A DNA stretch of 64,000 bases from Ideonella dechloratans (GCF_021049305.1 NZ_CP088081.1:1984001-2048000), one strand, 5' to 3'; positions 9,027-23,454 are shown, numbered from the stretch's first letter. Notes: generated by a model not told the origin, from the letters alone. Program-made: numbers and translations.

Positions 9027-9665
9027 TCAGAAGGCCGTGTAGCGCCCCGGCTTGTGGTTGACGGCCAAGGCGAAGTTCATGGCAGCCGCCCCCAGGACGG
9101 ACAGCAGCAGGCGCTGCACATCCACCCAGGGCAGGGACGCCAGCAGGATGGTGGCGTCCAGCATCAGCTGGACCTTGCCTGCCCGCCAACCGAAGCGTTC
9201 CTGCAGCCACAGCACCACCGCGTTGAGCCCACCCAGGCTGGCGCGGTGGCGGAACAGGATGATGAAGCCGGTGCCGATCATCAGACCACCGCCGATGGCG
9301 GCGAAGAGGGGCTGCACCATCTCCAGGCGCAGCCAGTGAGGCATCCATTCGCTGAGCAGGGCCAGCAGACTCACCGCCAGCAGGGTCTTGACCGTGAAGC
9401 GCGCCCCCAGGCGGCGCCAGGCCAGCCAATAAAAGGGCAGGTTGATGACGAAGAACACCGGCCCGAAGGACCACCCGGTGGCCAAGCGGGTCAGCAAGGC
9501 CAGGCCCACGGTGCCGCCGGTCATCAGCCCAGCCTGGCGGAACAGCGTCAGCCCCACGGCCACGAACAGCGTACCGATCAGCAGGGCCTGCACATCCTCG
9601 AACAGGGTGTGGCGTTGCGTGGTGGCGGCCTCGGTGGCCGCTGCGGAAGACGCGGCGGCGCTCAT
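9027..9665 (-). CDS. YitT family integral membrane protein
   Basis: This 212-residue protein has five to six hydrophobic segments and the YitT/DUF161 hallmarks: GLMTGGTVGLALL near the N-terminus and a central GGLMIGTGFIILFRHRASLGGLN block. The family is widespread and of unsettled function, with transporter roles suspected. Its ATG overlaps the stop of the DUF2788 gene by 4 bp (ATGA), so the two are probably translated together. Confidence 0.85.
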   Translation of the reverse strand: MSAAASSAAATEAATTQRHTLFEDVQALLIGTLFVAVGLTLFRQAGLMTGGTVGLALLTRLATGWSFGPVFFVINLPFYWLAWRRLGARFTVKTLLAVSLLALLSEWMPHWLRLEMVQPLFAAIGGGLMIGTGFIILFRHRASLGGLNAVVLWLQERFGWRAGKVQLMLDATILLASLPWVDVQRLLLSVLGAAAMNFALAVNHKPGRYTAF

Positions 9666-9880
9666 TCGATGACGCCCGCCAGGAAGAACTTGATCAGGCC
9701 CTTGGCCGCAAAGCCCAGCAGACCCACTCCCAGGCCCAGCAGCAGCACGAAGGTGCCGAAGCGACCTGCCTTGGATTCCCGGGCCAGCTGCAGGATGATG
9801 AACACCATGTACAGCATGAAGGCCGTGACCCCGAAGGTCAGGCCGAACCAGGCAATCTGTTCTTCCGAAAAACCGAACAT
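9662..9880 (-). CDS. DUF2788 family small membrane protein
   Basis: A 72-residue protein with two transmembrane segments (about 11-32 and 43-66) joined by a basic loop (ARESKAGRFG). The start MFGFSEEQIAWFGLTFGV and the glycine-rich second helix match the DUF2788 family of proteobacterial membrane proteins. Function unknown. It lies directly before the DUF2189 gene's end and overlaps the YitT gene by 4 bp, forming a three-gene leftward operon of membrane proteins. Confidence 0.8.
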   Translation of the reverse strand: MFGFSEEQIAWFGLTFGVTAFMLYMVFIILQLARESKAGRFGTFVLLLGLGVGLLGFAAKGLIKFFLAGVIE

Positions 9881-10681
9881 CTATCCATCACGGCCTGCCC
9901 GGGCAGAACCGTCCACTACATCCCGGTAGACATGCCAGCTGGCATGCCCCAACCAGGGCACGATCACGATCAATCCCAGCATGGCCGTGGCCATGCCCAG
10001 GGCGGTCAGGCCCATCAGCAGGGCCGCCCAGAAGGCCATGGCGGCAGGGTGTTCCAGGATCACTTTCCAGCTGGTGAACACGGCGCCCATCACCCCGATC
10101 GGGCGATCCAGCAGCAAGGGCATGGCCACCACTGTGGAGGCGAACACCGGTGCGGCCAGCAGGGCTCCCAGCGCCAGCCAGGATTCGAACACCAGTCCTT
10201 CCGGCGCCAGCACCACATAACGCAAGAAATCTTCCAGCGTATCGAGGTGTCTGGGCACCAGACCGGTGACCAGCAGGGCCGAGGTCAACACCCAGCCCGT
10301 GCCTGCAAAAGCCAGAAGGATACCGAAAACCACGAGACGACCGTCCCGCAGTGCCCAGCATGACATCGCGGTGTGCAGCGTCGGTGACAGACCTCGCTCC
10401 AGATCGCGGCTGATCGCGTACAGGCCGGTGACCAGCAGCGGGGCGATCAGCAGGAAGCCGGTGAAGGCCCCGATGAGCAGCCAGAAGTGGCGCCAGCCCG
10501 CCGCGACCAGCAGTGCGCCGAACAGGCTGACCGCCAGGCCGTGCAGCAAGCCGGGCAGGGGGCAGCGCATGAAATCCCGCCATCCCCGTCCCAGCCAGGC
10601 CAGCGGCTGCAAGAGGGGAAGGGCCCGGACCCGGTAGCTGCGGGATTCGATCAAAGCCTTCTCGGCCAGGTGGATGGACAT
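9881..10681 (-). CDS. DUF2189 family multi-pass membrane protein
   Basis: This 266-residue protein has about six hydrophobic segments and DUF2189 hallmarks: GWRDFMRCPLPGLLHGLAV near the N-terminus and FTSWKVILEHPAAMAFWAAL in the last third. These proteins are often found near cytochrome-oxidase or membrane-stress genes, but their function is not established. I chose ATG 10681 because AGGAGA lies 6 nt upstream; an ATG at 10702 would add seven residues. It is first in the leftward run with the DUF2788 and YitT genes. Confidence 0.78.
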   Translation of the reverse strand: MSIHLAEKALIESRSYRVRALPLLQPLAWLGRGWRDFMRCPLPGLLHGLAVSLFGALLVAAGWRHFWLLIGAFTGFLLIAPLLVTGLYAISRDLERGLSPTLHTAMSCWALRDGRLVVFGILLAFAGTGWVLTSALLVTGLVPRHLDTLEDFLRYVVLAPEGLVFESWLALGALLAAPVFASTVVAMPLLLDRPIGVMGAVFTSWKVILEHPAAMAFWAALLMGLTALGMATAMLGLIVIVPWLGHASWHVYRDVVDGSARAGRDG

Positions 10682-10789
10682 GGCGGCTCTCCTGACAGAC
10701 ATGCTCACCGCGCCAAAAGAGGGCGCTGTCCAAGTGTCAATGTCAGGGCTGCCCCACGCCACCGGGTTGGTCCCGAGACGCCGAGGAAC

Positions 10790-13429
10790 TCAGCGCGGCG
10801 GCGTCAGGGCGTCCAGCAGCTCGCTCTCGACCTGCAACTGGATCTTGGGCTGCTGCATGGCCTGACCGCAGACCAGGAAGGTGTCCTCCACCCGCTCCCC
10901 CAGGGTGGTGACCTTGGCCAGCTGCAGGCTGATCTCATGGCGGCCCAGCACCCGGGCGATGGCGTAGAGCAGGCCCGGCCGGTCACTGGCACTGATGGAC
11001 AGCAGCCAGCGCTGGCGACGCTCGTCCGGTCGCAAGGCCACCCGCGGTTTGACCGGGAAGGAGCGCACCCGGCGCGAGACGCGGCCGCGCAGGCCCGCCT
11101 CCGGCAAGGGGGCCGTGCTGGCCAGGGCCAGGGTGGCCTGGGTTTCGACCAGGGAAATCATGTCCCGGTAGGTTGCCGGTTCGGGATCGTCCATGGTGGA
11201 GCTCACCACCTGGAAGGTGTCCAGCGCGTAGCCCTTCTTGGTGGTGTGCACCTTGGCATCCTGGATCGAGAAGCCGGCGCCGTCGAAATAACCGCAGATG
11301 CGCGCGAACAGGTCGGGACGGTCGGGCGCATAGACCAGCACCTGTAGCCCTTCGCCGACGCTGGAGGGCCGCGCCCGCACGATGGGCTCCTGCGTCTCCA
11401 GGTAGCGCCACAGCGAACGTGCATGCCAGGCGATGTCCGAGGCATCGTGCCGCGCGAAGTAGCTCAGTTCCAGCGTGGCCCACAGCGGCTCTTCCGTGCC
11501 CGGCAGGGCCGAATGCAGGGCCAGCAGATGGCGGGACTCCTGCTTGCGGGCCTCGATCTCGGCGTCGGCATTGGGCGCGGCCCCGCCCAGGGCCCGCAAC
11601 GTCATGCGGAAGAGATCTTCCAGCAGCTTGGACTTCCAGGCGTTCCAGACCTTCGGGCTGGTGCCGCGCACATCGGCCACGGTCAGCAGGTACAGGCCGG
11701 TCAGCCGACGGGCATCGCGCATCTTCTGGGCGAAGCGGGCCACCACGTCGGGGTCGGAGAGGTCTTCCTTCTGGGCCACGCGGCTCATGGTCAGGTGCTC
11801 GCGCACCAGGAACTCCACCAGGCCGGTGTCGGTCTTGTCCAGGCCGTGGTCGCGGCAGAAGCGCCGCACCTCCACCGCCCCCAGTTCGGAATGGTCCCCA
11901 CCGCGCCCCTTGGCCACATCGTGGAAGAGGGCGGCGATGTAGAGCAGCCAGGGCTTGTCCCAGTTGGCCGCCAGCTGGCTGCACTGCGGGTACTCGTGGG
12001 CGTGCTCGGGGATGAAGAAGCGCCGCACATTGCGCAGCACCATCAGGATGTGCTGGTCCACGGTGTAGACATGGAACAGGTCGTGCTGCATGCGCCCGAC
12101 GATGCCGCGGAAGACCCAGAGGTAGCGCCCCAGCACCGAGGTCTGGTTCATCAGACGGAAGGCGTGGGTCTGGCCTTCGTGCTGCTGCAGGATCTCCATG
12201 AACAGCGCCCGGTTGAACGGGTCGCGCCGGAAGGCGCCGTTCATCACGCTGCGGGCGTTGTACAGGGCGCGCAGGGTGCGGGCCGAGAGGCCCTTGATCC
12301 CCGGCGTCTGCTGGTAGATCAGGAAGGTCTCGAGGATGGCGTGCGGGTTGTCCAGGTACAGCGTGTCGCTGACCACCTCCAGCATGCCGGCACGGTCCAG
12401 GAAGCGGGCGTTGATCGGCCGCATCGGCGCGCTCTCGGAAGCGTTCACCCGCTCCTCGATGTTGAGCATCAGGATCTGGTTGAGCTGCGTGACCGCCTTG
12501 GCCGCCCAGTAGTAGCGGTGCATCAGCACCTCGGAGGCCCGCTCGCTGCCGCTGGCGTGGAAGCCAAAGCTCTCGGCCACGGCCGTCTGCAGGTCGAAGA
12601 CCAGCCGGTCCTCGCGTCGGCCCGCCACCAGATGCAGCCGGCAGCGGATGAGCTTGAGGATGCCTTCGTTGCGTTGCAGCTGCTTGACCTCGAAGGGCGT
12701 GATCAGGCCCTTGGCCGCCAGTTCCGCCCAGGTCTTGCCCAGGCGCGCGGCGCGGGCCACCCACATCACCACCTGCAGGTCGCGCAGTCCGCCCGGACTT
12801 TCCTTGCTGTTGGGCTCCAGCGCGTAGGGCGTGTCCTCGTACTTTTCGTGGCGCTGGCGCATTTCCAGCGTCTTGGCGCGCAGAAAGGCCTCCGGCTCCA
12901 CCGAGGCCAGGGTGCGGTCGACGAACTGCTTGTAGACCTTGCGGGTGCCGCACAGCAGGCGGCTCTCGAGCAAGGCCGTCTGCACCGTCACATCGGCCTT
13001 GGCCTCGGTGATGCATTCGGCCAGCGTGCGCACCGAGGAGCCGATCTCCAGCCCCACGTCCCAACAGGCCGTGATGAAGTCCGACACCGCAGACTTGACC
13101 GCCTCGTCGCGCGCCTGGGCCTCGGGCAGCAGCACCAGCACGTCCACATCGGAATAGGGAAACAGCTCGCCACGCCCATAGCCCCCCACCGCGATCAGCG
13201 CCGCCTGGGAGGGCAGGGCAGCCTGGTGCCACAGCTGGGCCAGCGTGGTGTCCACATGCTTGGCCAGGGCCTTCATCAGCCGCGAGGCACTGGTCACCGT
13301 CGGGCGGGCCTCGCGGAAGTGGTCCAGCAGCTCCGCCTTGCCCTGCTTGAAGCGCTGGCGGATCTCGCTCATCGGGAGCGGGCCGGCCGGGGCCGGTGCG
13401 GGGGCGATGCTGTCGTCGTCGCGGGCCAT
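10790..13429 (-). CDS. glnD: Bifunctional PII uridylyltransferase / uridylyl-removing enzyme
   Basis: GlnD senses glutamine and adds or removes UMP on PII proteins, controlling glutamine synthetase and NtrC. The 879-residue protein has an N-terminal nucleotidyltransferase domain (GGYGRGELFPYSDVDVLVL, with the two metal-binding Asp), a linker, a central HD hydrolase domain (LFHDVAKGRGGDHSELG) and two C-terminal ACT domains that bind glutamine (near VYAPDRPDLFARICGYF and SASDRPGLLYAIARVL). Length is typical. It is downstream of map, 23 bp apart, an arrangement conserved across proteobacteria. Confidence 0.96.
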   Translation of the reverse strand: MARDDDSIAPAPAPAGPLPMSEIRQRFKQGKAELLDHFREARPTVTSASRLMKALAKHVDTTLAQLWHQAALPSQAALIAVGGYGRGELFPYSDVDVLVLLPEAQARDEAVKSAVSDFITACWDVGLEIGSSVRTLAECITEAKADVTVQTALLESRLLCGTRKVYKQFVDRTLASVEPEAFLRAKTLEMRQRHEKYEDTPYALEPNSKESPGGLRDLQVVMWVARAARLGKTWAELAAKGLITPFEVKQLQRNEGILKLIRCRLHLVAGRREDRLVFDLQTAVAESFGFHASGSERASEVLMHRYYWAAKAVTQLNQILMLNIEERVNASESAPMRPINARFLDRAGMLEVVSDTLYLDNPHAILETFLIYQQTPGIKGLSARTLRALYNARSVMNGAFRRDPFNRALFMEILQQHEGQTHAFRLMNQTSVLGRYLWVFRGIVGRMQHDLFHVYTVDQHILMVLRNVRRFFIPEHAHEYPQCSQLAANWDKPWLLYIAALFHDVAKGRGGDHSELGAVEVRRFCRDHGLDKTDTGLVEFLVREHLTMSRVAQKEDLSDPDVVARFAQKMRDARRLTGLYLLTVADVRGTSPKVWNAWKSKLLEDLFRMTLRALGGAAPNADAEIEARKQESRHLLALHSALPGTEEPLWATLELSYFARHDASDIAWHARSLWRYLETQEPIVRARPSSVGEGLQVLVYAPDRPDLFARICGYFDGAGFSIQDAKVHTTKKGYALDTFQVVSSTMDDPEPATYRDMISLVETQATLALASTAPLPEAGLRGRVSRRVRSFPVKPRVALRPDERRQRWLLSISASDRPGLLYAIARVLGRHEISLQLAKVTTLGERVEDTFLVCGQAMQQPKIQLQVESELLDALTPPR

Positions 13430-13452
13430 GGAACTGCGGGGCCGGGAAACGT

Positions 13453-14256
13453 TCAGCCGGTCACGAAGGCCGGCGGCTTGGGGGTGCCGGCGGACACGGT
13501 CAGCACCTCGTACCCGGTCTCGGTCACCAGGACCGTGTGCTCCCACTGTGCCGACAAGGAGCGGTCCTTGGTGACGATGGCCCAGCCGTCAGGGCCTTCC
13601 TTGATCTCGCGGCGCCCGGCGTTGAGCATGGGCTCGATCGTGATGGTCATGCCGGCCTTGAGCTCGTCCAGCGTACCCGGGCGGCCGTAGTGCAGCACCT
13701 GGGGTTCCTCATGGAAGCCGCGGCCGATGCCGTGGCCGCAGAACTCGCGCACCACCGACAGGCCGGCGTTCTCGGCAAAGGTCTGGATGGCGTGACCGAT
13801 GTCACCCAGGCGAGCGCCCGCGCGCACCTTGACGATGCCCTTCCACATGGCCTCGTAGGTCAGCAGGCACAGGCGCTTGGCCACCATGGAGCCTTCGCCG
13901 ACGATGAACATGCGGCTGGAATCGCCATGCCAGCCGTCCTTGATCACCGTGATGTCCAGGTTGACGATGTCGCCTTCCTTGAGCGGCTTGTCGTTCGGGA
14001 TGCCGTGGCAGACCTGGTGGTTCACCGAGGCACAAATCGACTTGGGGTAGGGGCGGTGCCCCGGCGGCGCATAGTTCAGCGGCGCCGGAATGGCCTTCTG
14101 CTCGTGGACGATCAGGTCGTGGGCCAGCTTGTCCAATTGGTTGGTGGTCACCCCGGGCTTCACATGCTCGGCCAGCATGTCCAGCACTTCGGACGTCAGG
14201 CGCCCGGCCACCCGCATGCCTTCGATGTCGGCTGCGCTCTTGATGGAAATCGTCAT
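13453..14256 (-). CDS. map: Type I methionine aminopeptidase
   Basis: Map removes the initiator Met from nascent proteins. The 267-residue protein keeps the five metal ligands of the pita-bread fold: Asp in LDITVIKDG, Asp in GDSSRMF, His in GHGIGRGFHEEP, Glu in ITIEPM and Glu in QWEHTVLVTE. NHQVCHGIP is the substrate-pocket motif. The ATG at 14256 gives the family length; a longer in-frame extension lacks similarity. It is divergent from purL rather than from rpsB, its usual neighbour, so any ribosomal cluster lies elsewhere. A GGGATAAT element just before the ATG could be a -10 box. Confidence 0.95.
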   Translation of the reverse strand: MTISIKSAADIEGMRVAGRLTSEVLDMLAEHVKPGVTTNQLDKLAHDLIVHEQKAIPAPLNYAPPGHRPYPKSICASVNHQVCHGIPNDKPLKEGDIVNLDITVIKDGWHGDSSRMFIVGEGSMVAKRLCLLTYEAMWKGIVKVRAGARLGDIGHAIQTFAENAGLSVVREFCGHGIGRGFHEEPQVLHYGRPGTLDELKAGMTITIEPMLNAGRREIKEGPDGWAIVTKDRSLSAQWEHTVLVTETGYEVLTVSAGTPKPPAFVTG

Positions 14257-14398
14257 GGGCTGAATTATCCCATCGCATCGTAAAATTGACGGTTTCCATG
14301 GCCAGGGCAGTGCCATCACCCAGGGACTGCCGAGGTCAACGCCACCCCGGGCTGCCACGCACGCGCCGCCTCAGACCGCCGCCAACCGACGGGATTCC

Positions 14399-17300
14399 AT
14401 GTCCACAGCTCCCAAGCACCTGATGCACTTCGAGGGCGGCAACGCCCTGTCCGCCTTCCGCGCCGCTGCGCTGCTGCCCCGCCTGCAGGCCGCCTGCCCG
14501 CGCATCACCGGGGTGACGGCCCGCCACGTGCACTGGGTCTGGAGCGACGGGCCGCTGTCGGCCGAGGCCACGGCCAAGCTGGGCGAATTGCTGAACTACG
14601 GCGACCCGGCGCAGGGTGACGACGGCACCCTGGTGCTGACCATGCCGCGCCTGGGCACGGTCTCGCCCTGGGCCTCCAAGGCCACCGACATCGCCCACAA
14701 CTGCGGCCTGGCCATCCACCGGGTCGAGCGCGTCACCGAATACCGGCTGCAGCTCAAGAGCGGGCTGGTGAGCAGCCTGACCGGCGGCGCCAAGCCGCTG
14801 AGCACCGAGGAGATGCAGGCCTGCGCGCTGCTGCTGCACGACCGCATGACCGAGAGCGTGGCCTTCGAGCGCGAGGCCGCGGCCCACCTGTTCGACGAGA
14901 AACCGGCCGAGCCCTTGGCCCATGTGGACGTGCTGGGCCAGGGCCGCGCGGCACTGGAGGCCGCCAACACCACCTTCGGCCTGGCGCTGTCGGACGACGA
15001 GATCGACTACCTGGTGAAGGCTTTCACCGGCCTGCAGCGCAACCCGACGGACGTCGAGCTGATGATGTTCGCCCAGGCCAACAGCGAGCACTGCCGGCAC
15101 AAGATCTTCAACGCCGAATTCGTCATCGACGGCCAGAAGCAGCCACTGTCGATGTTCGGCATGATCCGCAACACCGAGAAGCTCAACCCGCAGCACACCA
15201 TCATCGCTTACAACGACAACGCGGCGGTGATGGAAGGCGGCCCGGTGCAACGCTGGCTGCCCGAGGGCTACCTGGACGCGCCCAAGTACGGCGTCAAGGC
15301 CGAGACGGCCCATGTGCTGATGAAGGTGGAGACCCACAACCACCCGACGGCCATCTCCCCGTTCCCGGGCGCCTCCACCGGCGCGGGCGGCGAGATCCGC
15401 GACGAGGGCGCGACCGGCCGCGGCGCCAAGCCCAAGGCCGGCCTGACCGGCTTCAGCGTCTCCAACCTGCACCTGCCGGACACCGCCGAGCCCTGGGAAG
15501 CCCAGCCCTACGGCAAGCCCGAGCACATCGCCAGCCCGCTGCAGATCATGACCGAGGGCCCGCTGGGCGGCGCGGCCTTCAACAACGAGTTCGGCCGTCC
15601 CAACCTGGGCGGCTACTTCCGCGTCTACGAGCAGACGGTGGGCGAGGGCGCGCAGGCCATCCGCCGCGGCTACCACAAGCCCATCATGATCGCCGGTGGC
15701 ATCGGCATGATCAGCGACGGCCAGACCAAGAAGCTGCCCTTCGGCGCCGGCACCCTGCTGGTGCAGCTGGGCGGCCCGGGCATGCGCATCGGCATGGGCG
15801 GCGGCGCCGCCAGCTCGATGGCCGCGGGCACCAACACCGCCGCGCTGGACTTCGACAGCGTGCAGCGCGGCAACCCCGAGATCCAGCGCCGTGCGCAGGA
15901 GGTCATCAACCACTGCTGGACGCTGGGCGAGGGCAACCCCATCCTGGCCATCCACGACGTGGGCGCCGGTGGCATCTCCAACGCCTTCCCCGAGCTGGTG
16001 GATGGCGCCGAGAAGGGCGCGCGCTTCGATCTGCGCCAGGTGCCGCTGGAGGAGTCCGGCCTGGCGCCCAAGGAGATCTGGTGCAACGAGAGCCAGGAGC
16101 GCTATACCCTGGCGGTGGACCCGGCCAAGCTGGACGCCTTCGATGCCATGTGCCGCCGCGAACGCTGCCCTTATGCGGTGGTGGGCGTGGCCACCGACGC
16201 GCCCGAGCTGATCCTCGAGGATGGTCCGGGCGGCGAGCGCGTGATCGACATGCCCATGGACGTGCTGCTGGGCAAGCCGCCCAAGATGCAGCGCGACGTG
16301 AAGCGGGTGGCACGCCAGCTGGCGCCGCTGGACCTGACCGGCGTGTCGCTCGCCGATGCTGCCCGCAACGTGCTGCGCCACCCCACGGTGGCCAGCAAGC
16401 GCTTCCTGATCGCCATCGGCGACCGCACCGTGGGTGGCCTGAACCACCGCGACCAGATGGTCGGCCCCTGGCAGGTGCCGGTGGCCGACTGCGCCGTGAC
16501 GCTGGCCGACTTTGCCGGGTTCCGCGGCGAGGCCATGAGCATGGGCGAGCGCACGCCGCTGGCCGCGCTGGACGCCCCGGCCTCCGGCCGCATGGCCGTG
16601 GCCGAGGCCATCACCAACCTGCTGGCCGCGCCCTTCGAGCTGTCACGCGTCAAGCTCAGCTGCAACTGGATGGCCGCCTGCGGCGAGCCGGGCGAGGATG
16701 CCGCCCTCTATGAAACGGTCAAGGCCGTGGGCATGGACCTGTGCCCGGCCCTGGGCGTGAGCGTGCCGGTGGGCAAGGACAGCCTGTCCATGCGCACCCG
16801 CTGGAGCGAGGACGGCCAGACCAAGCAGGTCGTGGCGCCGGTGTCGCTGATCGTCTCGGCCTTCGTGACGCTGGACGATGTGCGCGGCACCCTGACCCCG
16901 CAACTGCAGGACGGTGACACCACCCTGATTCTGGTGGACCTGGGCAACGCCAAGCGCCGCATGGGGGGCTCCATCCTGGCGCAGACGCTGCAGCAGTTCG
17001 GCGACGCGGTGCCCGACCTGGACGACCCCGCCCAGCTCAAGGCTCTGGTGGCCGCCGTCAATCAGTTGCGCACGGAAGGCAAGCTGCTGGCCTACCACGA
17101 CCGCTCCGACGGCGGCCTGTGGGCGGCGGCCTGCGAGATGGCCTTTGCCGGCCAGCGCGGTGTCAGCCTGAACGTGGACATGCTGGTCTTCGAAGGCGAC
17201 GGCATCAGCGACAGCCGGGCCGACACCGGCGACGCCAAGAACTGGGCCACCCAGGTCAGCGGCCGCCGCGACGAGCTGACCCTGCAGGCCCTGTTCAACG

Positions 17301-18403
17301 AGGAACTCGGCGCCCTGCTGCAGGTGAAGACCGCCGACCGCGACGCGGTGCTGGCCACGCTGCGCGCGCACGGCCTGTCCACCTGCAGCCATGTGGTGGG
17401 CAAGCCCAACGACAAGGGTGTGGTCGAAGTCTGGCGCGACGCCAAGAGCCAGTTCTCGGCCCCGCTGTCCGAACTGCAGCAGATCTGGGACGAGGTGAGC
17501 TGGCGCATCGCCCGCCTGCGCGACAACCCGGTCTGCGCCGACCAGGAACATGCCGCCGCTGGCAGCGAAGACCCCGGCCTGCATCTGGCCCTGAGCTTCG
17601 ACCCGGCCGAGGACGTGGCCGCGCCCTACATCGCCAAGGCCCGACCCAAGGTGGCCATCCTGCGCGAGCAGGGCGTGAACAGCCATGTGGAGACCAGCCA
17701 TGTGTTCGCACTGGCCGGCTTTGATGCGCACGACGTGCACATGAGCGACCTGCAGTCCGGCCGGGTGCCGCTGTCGCAGTTCCAGGGCTTTGTGGCCTGC
17801 GGCGGCTTCAGCTACGGCGACACCCTGGGCGCCGGCGAGGGCTGGGCCCGCTCCATCCTGTTCAACCCGGCCCTGGCCGACCAGTTCCAGGCCTTCTTCG
17901 GCCGCAGCGACACCTTCGCCCTGGGCATCTGCAACGGTTGCCAGATGATGGCGGCGTTGTCGCCCATCATCCCGGGGGCCGAGGCCTGGCCCAAATTCAC
18001 CCGCAACAAGAGCGAGCAGTTCGAGGCCCGTCTGGCCCAGGTCGAGGTGCTGGAGAGCCCCTCCATCTTCTTCCAGGGCATGGCCGGCAGCCGCCTTCCC
18101 ATCGCCACCGCGCACGGCGAGGGCTTTGCCGACTTCTCGCAACGCGGCGACGTCAACCGCGTGCATCAGGCCATGCGTTATGTGGATGGCCGGGGCCAGC
18201 CGACCGAGGTCTACCCGTTCAACCCGAACGGCAGCCCGGGTGGCCTGACCTCGGTGACCACGCCGGACGGCCGCTTCACGGTGCTGATGCCGCACCCGGA
18301 GCGGGTCTTCCGCAATGTGCTGATGAGCTGGAACGGTGGTGACATCAACGCCTACAGCCCGTGGATGCGCATGTTCCGCAACGCGCGCAAGTGGGTGGGC
18401 TGA
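14399..18403 (+). CDS. purL: Phosphoribosylformylglycinamidine synthase
   Basis: This 1334-residue single-chain FGAM synthase converts FGAR, glutamine and ATP to FGAM in purine synthesis. It has an N-terminal FGAR-AT domain, a linker with the [10 protein letters not shown] signature, two AIR-synthase-like ATP-binding halves (including [11 protein letters not shown] and the GGAASSM region), and a C-terminal glutamine amidotransferase domain with nucleophile Cys in [10 protein letters not shown] and the catalytic His in PHPERVFRN. It stands alone, with no other pur gene nearby, which is usual for purL in proteobacteria. Confidence 0.97.
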   Translation: MSTAPKHLMHFEGGNALSAFRAAALLPRLQAACPRITGVTARHVHWVWSDGPLSAEATAKLGELLNYGDPAQGDDGTLVLTMPRLGTVSPWASKATDIAHNCGLAIHRVERVTEYRLQLKSGLVSSLTGGAKPLSTEEMQACALLLHDRMTESVAFEREAAAHLFDEKPAEPLAHVDVLGQGRAALEAANTTFGLALSDDEIDYLVKAFTGLQRNPTDVELMMFAQANSEHCRHKIFNAEFVIDGQKQPLSMFGMIRNTEKLNPQHTIIAYNDNAAVMEGGPVQRWLPEGYLDAPKYGVKAETAHVLMKVETHNHPTAISPFPGASTGAGGEIRDEGATGRGAKPKAGLTGFSVSNLHLPDTAEPWEAQPYGKPEHIASPLQIMTEGPLGGAAFNNEFGRPNLGGYFRVYEQTVGEGAQAIRRGYHKPIMIAGGIGMISDGQTKKLPFGAGTLLVQLGGPGMRIGMGGGAASSMAAGTNTAALDFDSVQRGNPEIQRRAQEVINHCWTLGEGNPILAIHDVGAGGISNAFPELVDGAEKGARFDLRQVPLEESGLAPKEIWCNESQERYTLAVDPAKLDAFDAMCRRERCPYAVVGVATDAPELILEDGPGGERVIDMPMDVLLGKPPKMQRDVKRVARQLAPLDLTGVSLADAARNVLRHPTVASKRFLIAIGDRTVGGLNHRDQMVGPWQVPVADCAVTLADFAGFRGEAMSMGERTPLAALDAPASGRMAVAEAITNLLAAPFELSRVKLSCNWMAACGEPGEDAALYETVKAVGMDLCPALGVSVPVGKDSLSMRTRWSEDGQTKQVVAPVSLIVSAFVTLDDVRGTLTPQLQDGDTTLILVDLGNAKRRMGGSILAQTLQQFGDAVPDLDDPAQLKALVAAVNQLRTEGKLLAYHDRSDGGLWAAACEMAFAGQRGVSLNVDMLVFEGDGISDSRADTGDAKNWATQVSGRRDELTLQALFNEELGALLQVKTADRDAVLATLRAHGLSTCSHVVGKPNDKGVVEVWRDAKSQFSAPLSELQQIWDEVSWRIARLRDNPVCADQEHAAAGSEDPGLHLALSFDPAEDVAAPYIAKARPKVAILREQGVNSHVETSHVFALAGFDAHDVHMSDLQSGRVPLSQFQGFVACGGFSYGDTLGAGEGWARSILFNPALADQFQAFFGRSDTFALGICNGCQMMAALSPIIPGAEAWPKFTRNKSEQFEARLAQVEVLESPSIFFQGMAGSRLPIATAHGEGFADFSQRGDVNRVHQAMRYVDGRGQPTEVYPFNPNGSPGGLTSVTTPDGRFTVLMPHPERVFRNVLMSWNGGDINAYSPWMRMFRNARKWVG

Positions 18404-18444
18404 TAGCCGGTTTCAACGTTTCAGCCTCGCAAGGGGAGAAGACA

Positions 18445-19368
18445 ATGCGCAAGCAGTGGATCGGTGCCATGGCCTTGCTGGGGGCCGCAGCGGCGGCTCA
18501 GGCGGACATCACCCTGTACCAGGACGACGACTTCCAGGGGCGGGCCGTGGCCTCCTCCGGCGAGATCCCGGATCTGAAGTCCCTCCAGTTCAATGACCAG
18601 GCCTCGTCCCTGGTCATCCGGGGCGAGCGCTGGACGCTGTGCAGCGATGCCGGCTTCAAGGGGCAATGCGTCTCCCTGGGGCCGGGGCGCTACCCCTCGC
18701 TGAGCGCCATGGGGCTCAATGATCGCCTCTCGTCCCTGCGGCCGGAGGGTGGCAACGGCTGGAACCATGGTGGCTGGCAGGGCGGCGGTTGGGGCGGTGG
18801 ATGGAACGGCAATGGCTGGGGCCAGGGCGGTGCCGGCACCGTGCTGCTCTACGAGAACGACAACTTCGGTGGACGATCCATCGACCTCAGCCAGGGCATC
18901 GACGACCTGCAGCAGCGCGGCTTCAACGACCGGGTGTCCTCGCTGGTCATCCGCCAGGGGCTGTGGGAGTTCTGCAGCGACGCCCACTTCCGCGGCCAGT
19001 GCATCACGCTGGGGCCGGGCCGCTATCCCACCATGGGCAGTTGGAACCTCAACGACAAGCTGTCCTCCGTCCGCCGTGTCAATGGCGCCGGCCAGCGCTC
19101 GGCGATCGAGCTCTATGAACACGCCAACTTCGGGGGGCGCAGCCTGGATGCCAGCCGCGGCGTGGACGATCTGGGACGAGTCGATTTCAACGACCGGGTG
19201 AGTTCGGTCGTCATCCGCTGGGGCCGCTGGGAGCTGTGCAGCGACGCCTATTTCAGCGGTCGCTGCATCACGCTGTCGCCCGGCCAGTATGCAGACCTGA
19301 ACCGCTGGGACTTCAACGACGTGCTGTCCTCGGTGCGTCCGGCCGGCTGGATGCCTTCGGGCGACTGA
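18445..19368 (+). CDS. Secreted three-domain beta-gamma crystallin family protein
   Basis: The 307-residue protein starts with a signal peptide (MRKQWIGAMALLGAAAAAQA). It contains six Greek-key repeats, recognisable by six Ca2+-binding-type motifs: FNDQASSL, LNDRLSSL, FNDRVSSL, LNDKLSSV, FNDRVSSV and FNDVLSSV. Two motifs make one domain, so there are three domains. A Gly/Trp/Asn-rich linker (about residues 105-130) separates the first from the second. Each repeat also has a paired Cys in CSDAxFxGxC. Bacterial beta-gamma crystallins bind calcium and are often extracellular stability or stress proteins. RBS AAGGGGAG precedes the ATG. Specific role unknown. Confidence 0.88.
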   Translation: MRKQWIGAMALLGAAAAAQADITLYQDDDFQGRAVASSGEIPDLKSLQFNDQASSLVIRGERWTLCSDAGFKGQCVSLGPGRYPSLSAMGLNDRLSSLRPEGGNGWNHGGWQGGGWGGGWNGNGWGQGGAGTVLLYENDNFGGRSIDLSQGIDDLQQRGFNDRVSSLVIRQGLWEFCSDAHFRGQCITLGPGRYPTMGSWNLNDKLSSVRRVNGAGQRSAIELYEHANFGGRSLDASRGVDDLGRVDFNDRVSSVVIRWGRWELCSDAYFSGRCITLSPGQYADLNRWDFNDVLSSVRPAGWMPSGD

Positions 19369-19501
19369 ACCGCCCAGGCACCGGGGGGCGCCGCCGGGCC
19401 GCTCTGTCAGCGGCGTCCGACACGCACGCGCGCCCTTGGCCGATGGTTCACGGCGGCACGTGCTGCGAAGCTGTGGTCATGGTTTCGATGAGGAGAACAC
19501 C

Positions 19502-19726
19502 GTGAACACATCTGCAATCGCCCGTTTCGCCACCGCCTCGGCCCTGGGCCTGGCTGCGCTGTCCCTGACCGCTTGTGCCGGCATGAGCCAGCGCAGCAAG
19601 GACACGGCGGTGGGGGCCGGCCTGGGAGCCGTGGCCGGCTCGGTCATCACGGGTGGCACCACGGCCGGCGCCATCGGCGGCGCTGTCATCGGTGGCGTGA
19701 TCGGCCACGAAAACGGCAAGAAGTGA
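19502..19726 (+). CDS. Glycine-zipper lipoprotein (OsmB/Rick_17kDa-like)
   Basis: A 74-residue lipoprotein: the signal peptide ends in a lipobox (LSLTAC), giving a lipidated Cys near residue 25. A glycine-zipper segment with GxxxG repeats follows (GAGLGAVAGSVITGGTTAGAI onward) and ends in GHENGKK. Such proteins insert in the outer-membrane inner leaflet and are often induced by osmotic or envelope stress. The start is GTG at 19502, with AGGAGA 6 nt upstream. It follows the beta-gamma crystallin gene by 133 bp, perhaps as part of a common envelope-stress group. Confidence 0.82.
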   Translation: MNTSAIARFATASALGLAALSLTACAGMSQRSKDTAVGAGLGAVAGSVITGGTTAGAIGGAVIGGVIGHENGKK

Positions 19727-19739
19727 CCGCCGCGCGGTC
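19725..19739. terminator. Compact hairpin between convergent lipoprotein gene and fadH
   Basis: GACCGC (19725-19730) and GCGGTC (19734-19739) form a 6-bp stem with a CGC loop, right at the lipoprotein stop codon and 7 bp before the end of fadH. There is no T-tract, so termination is only suggested. Confidence 0.35.
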
Positions 19740-19745
19740 CGTCTC

Positions 19746-23454
<3,709 letters not shown>

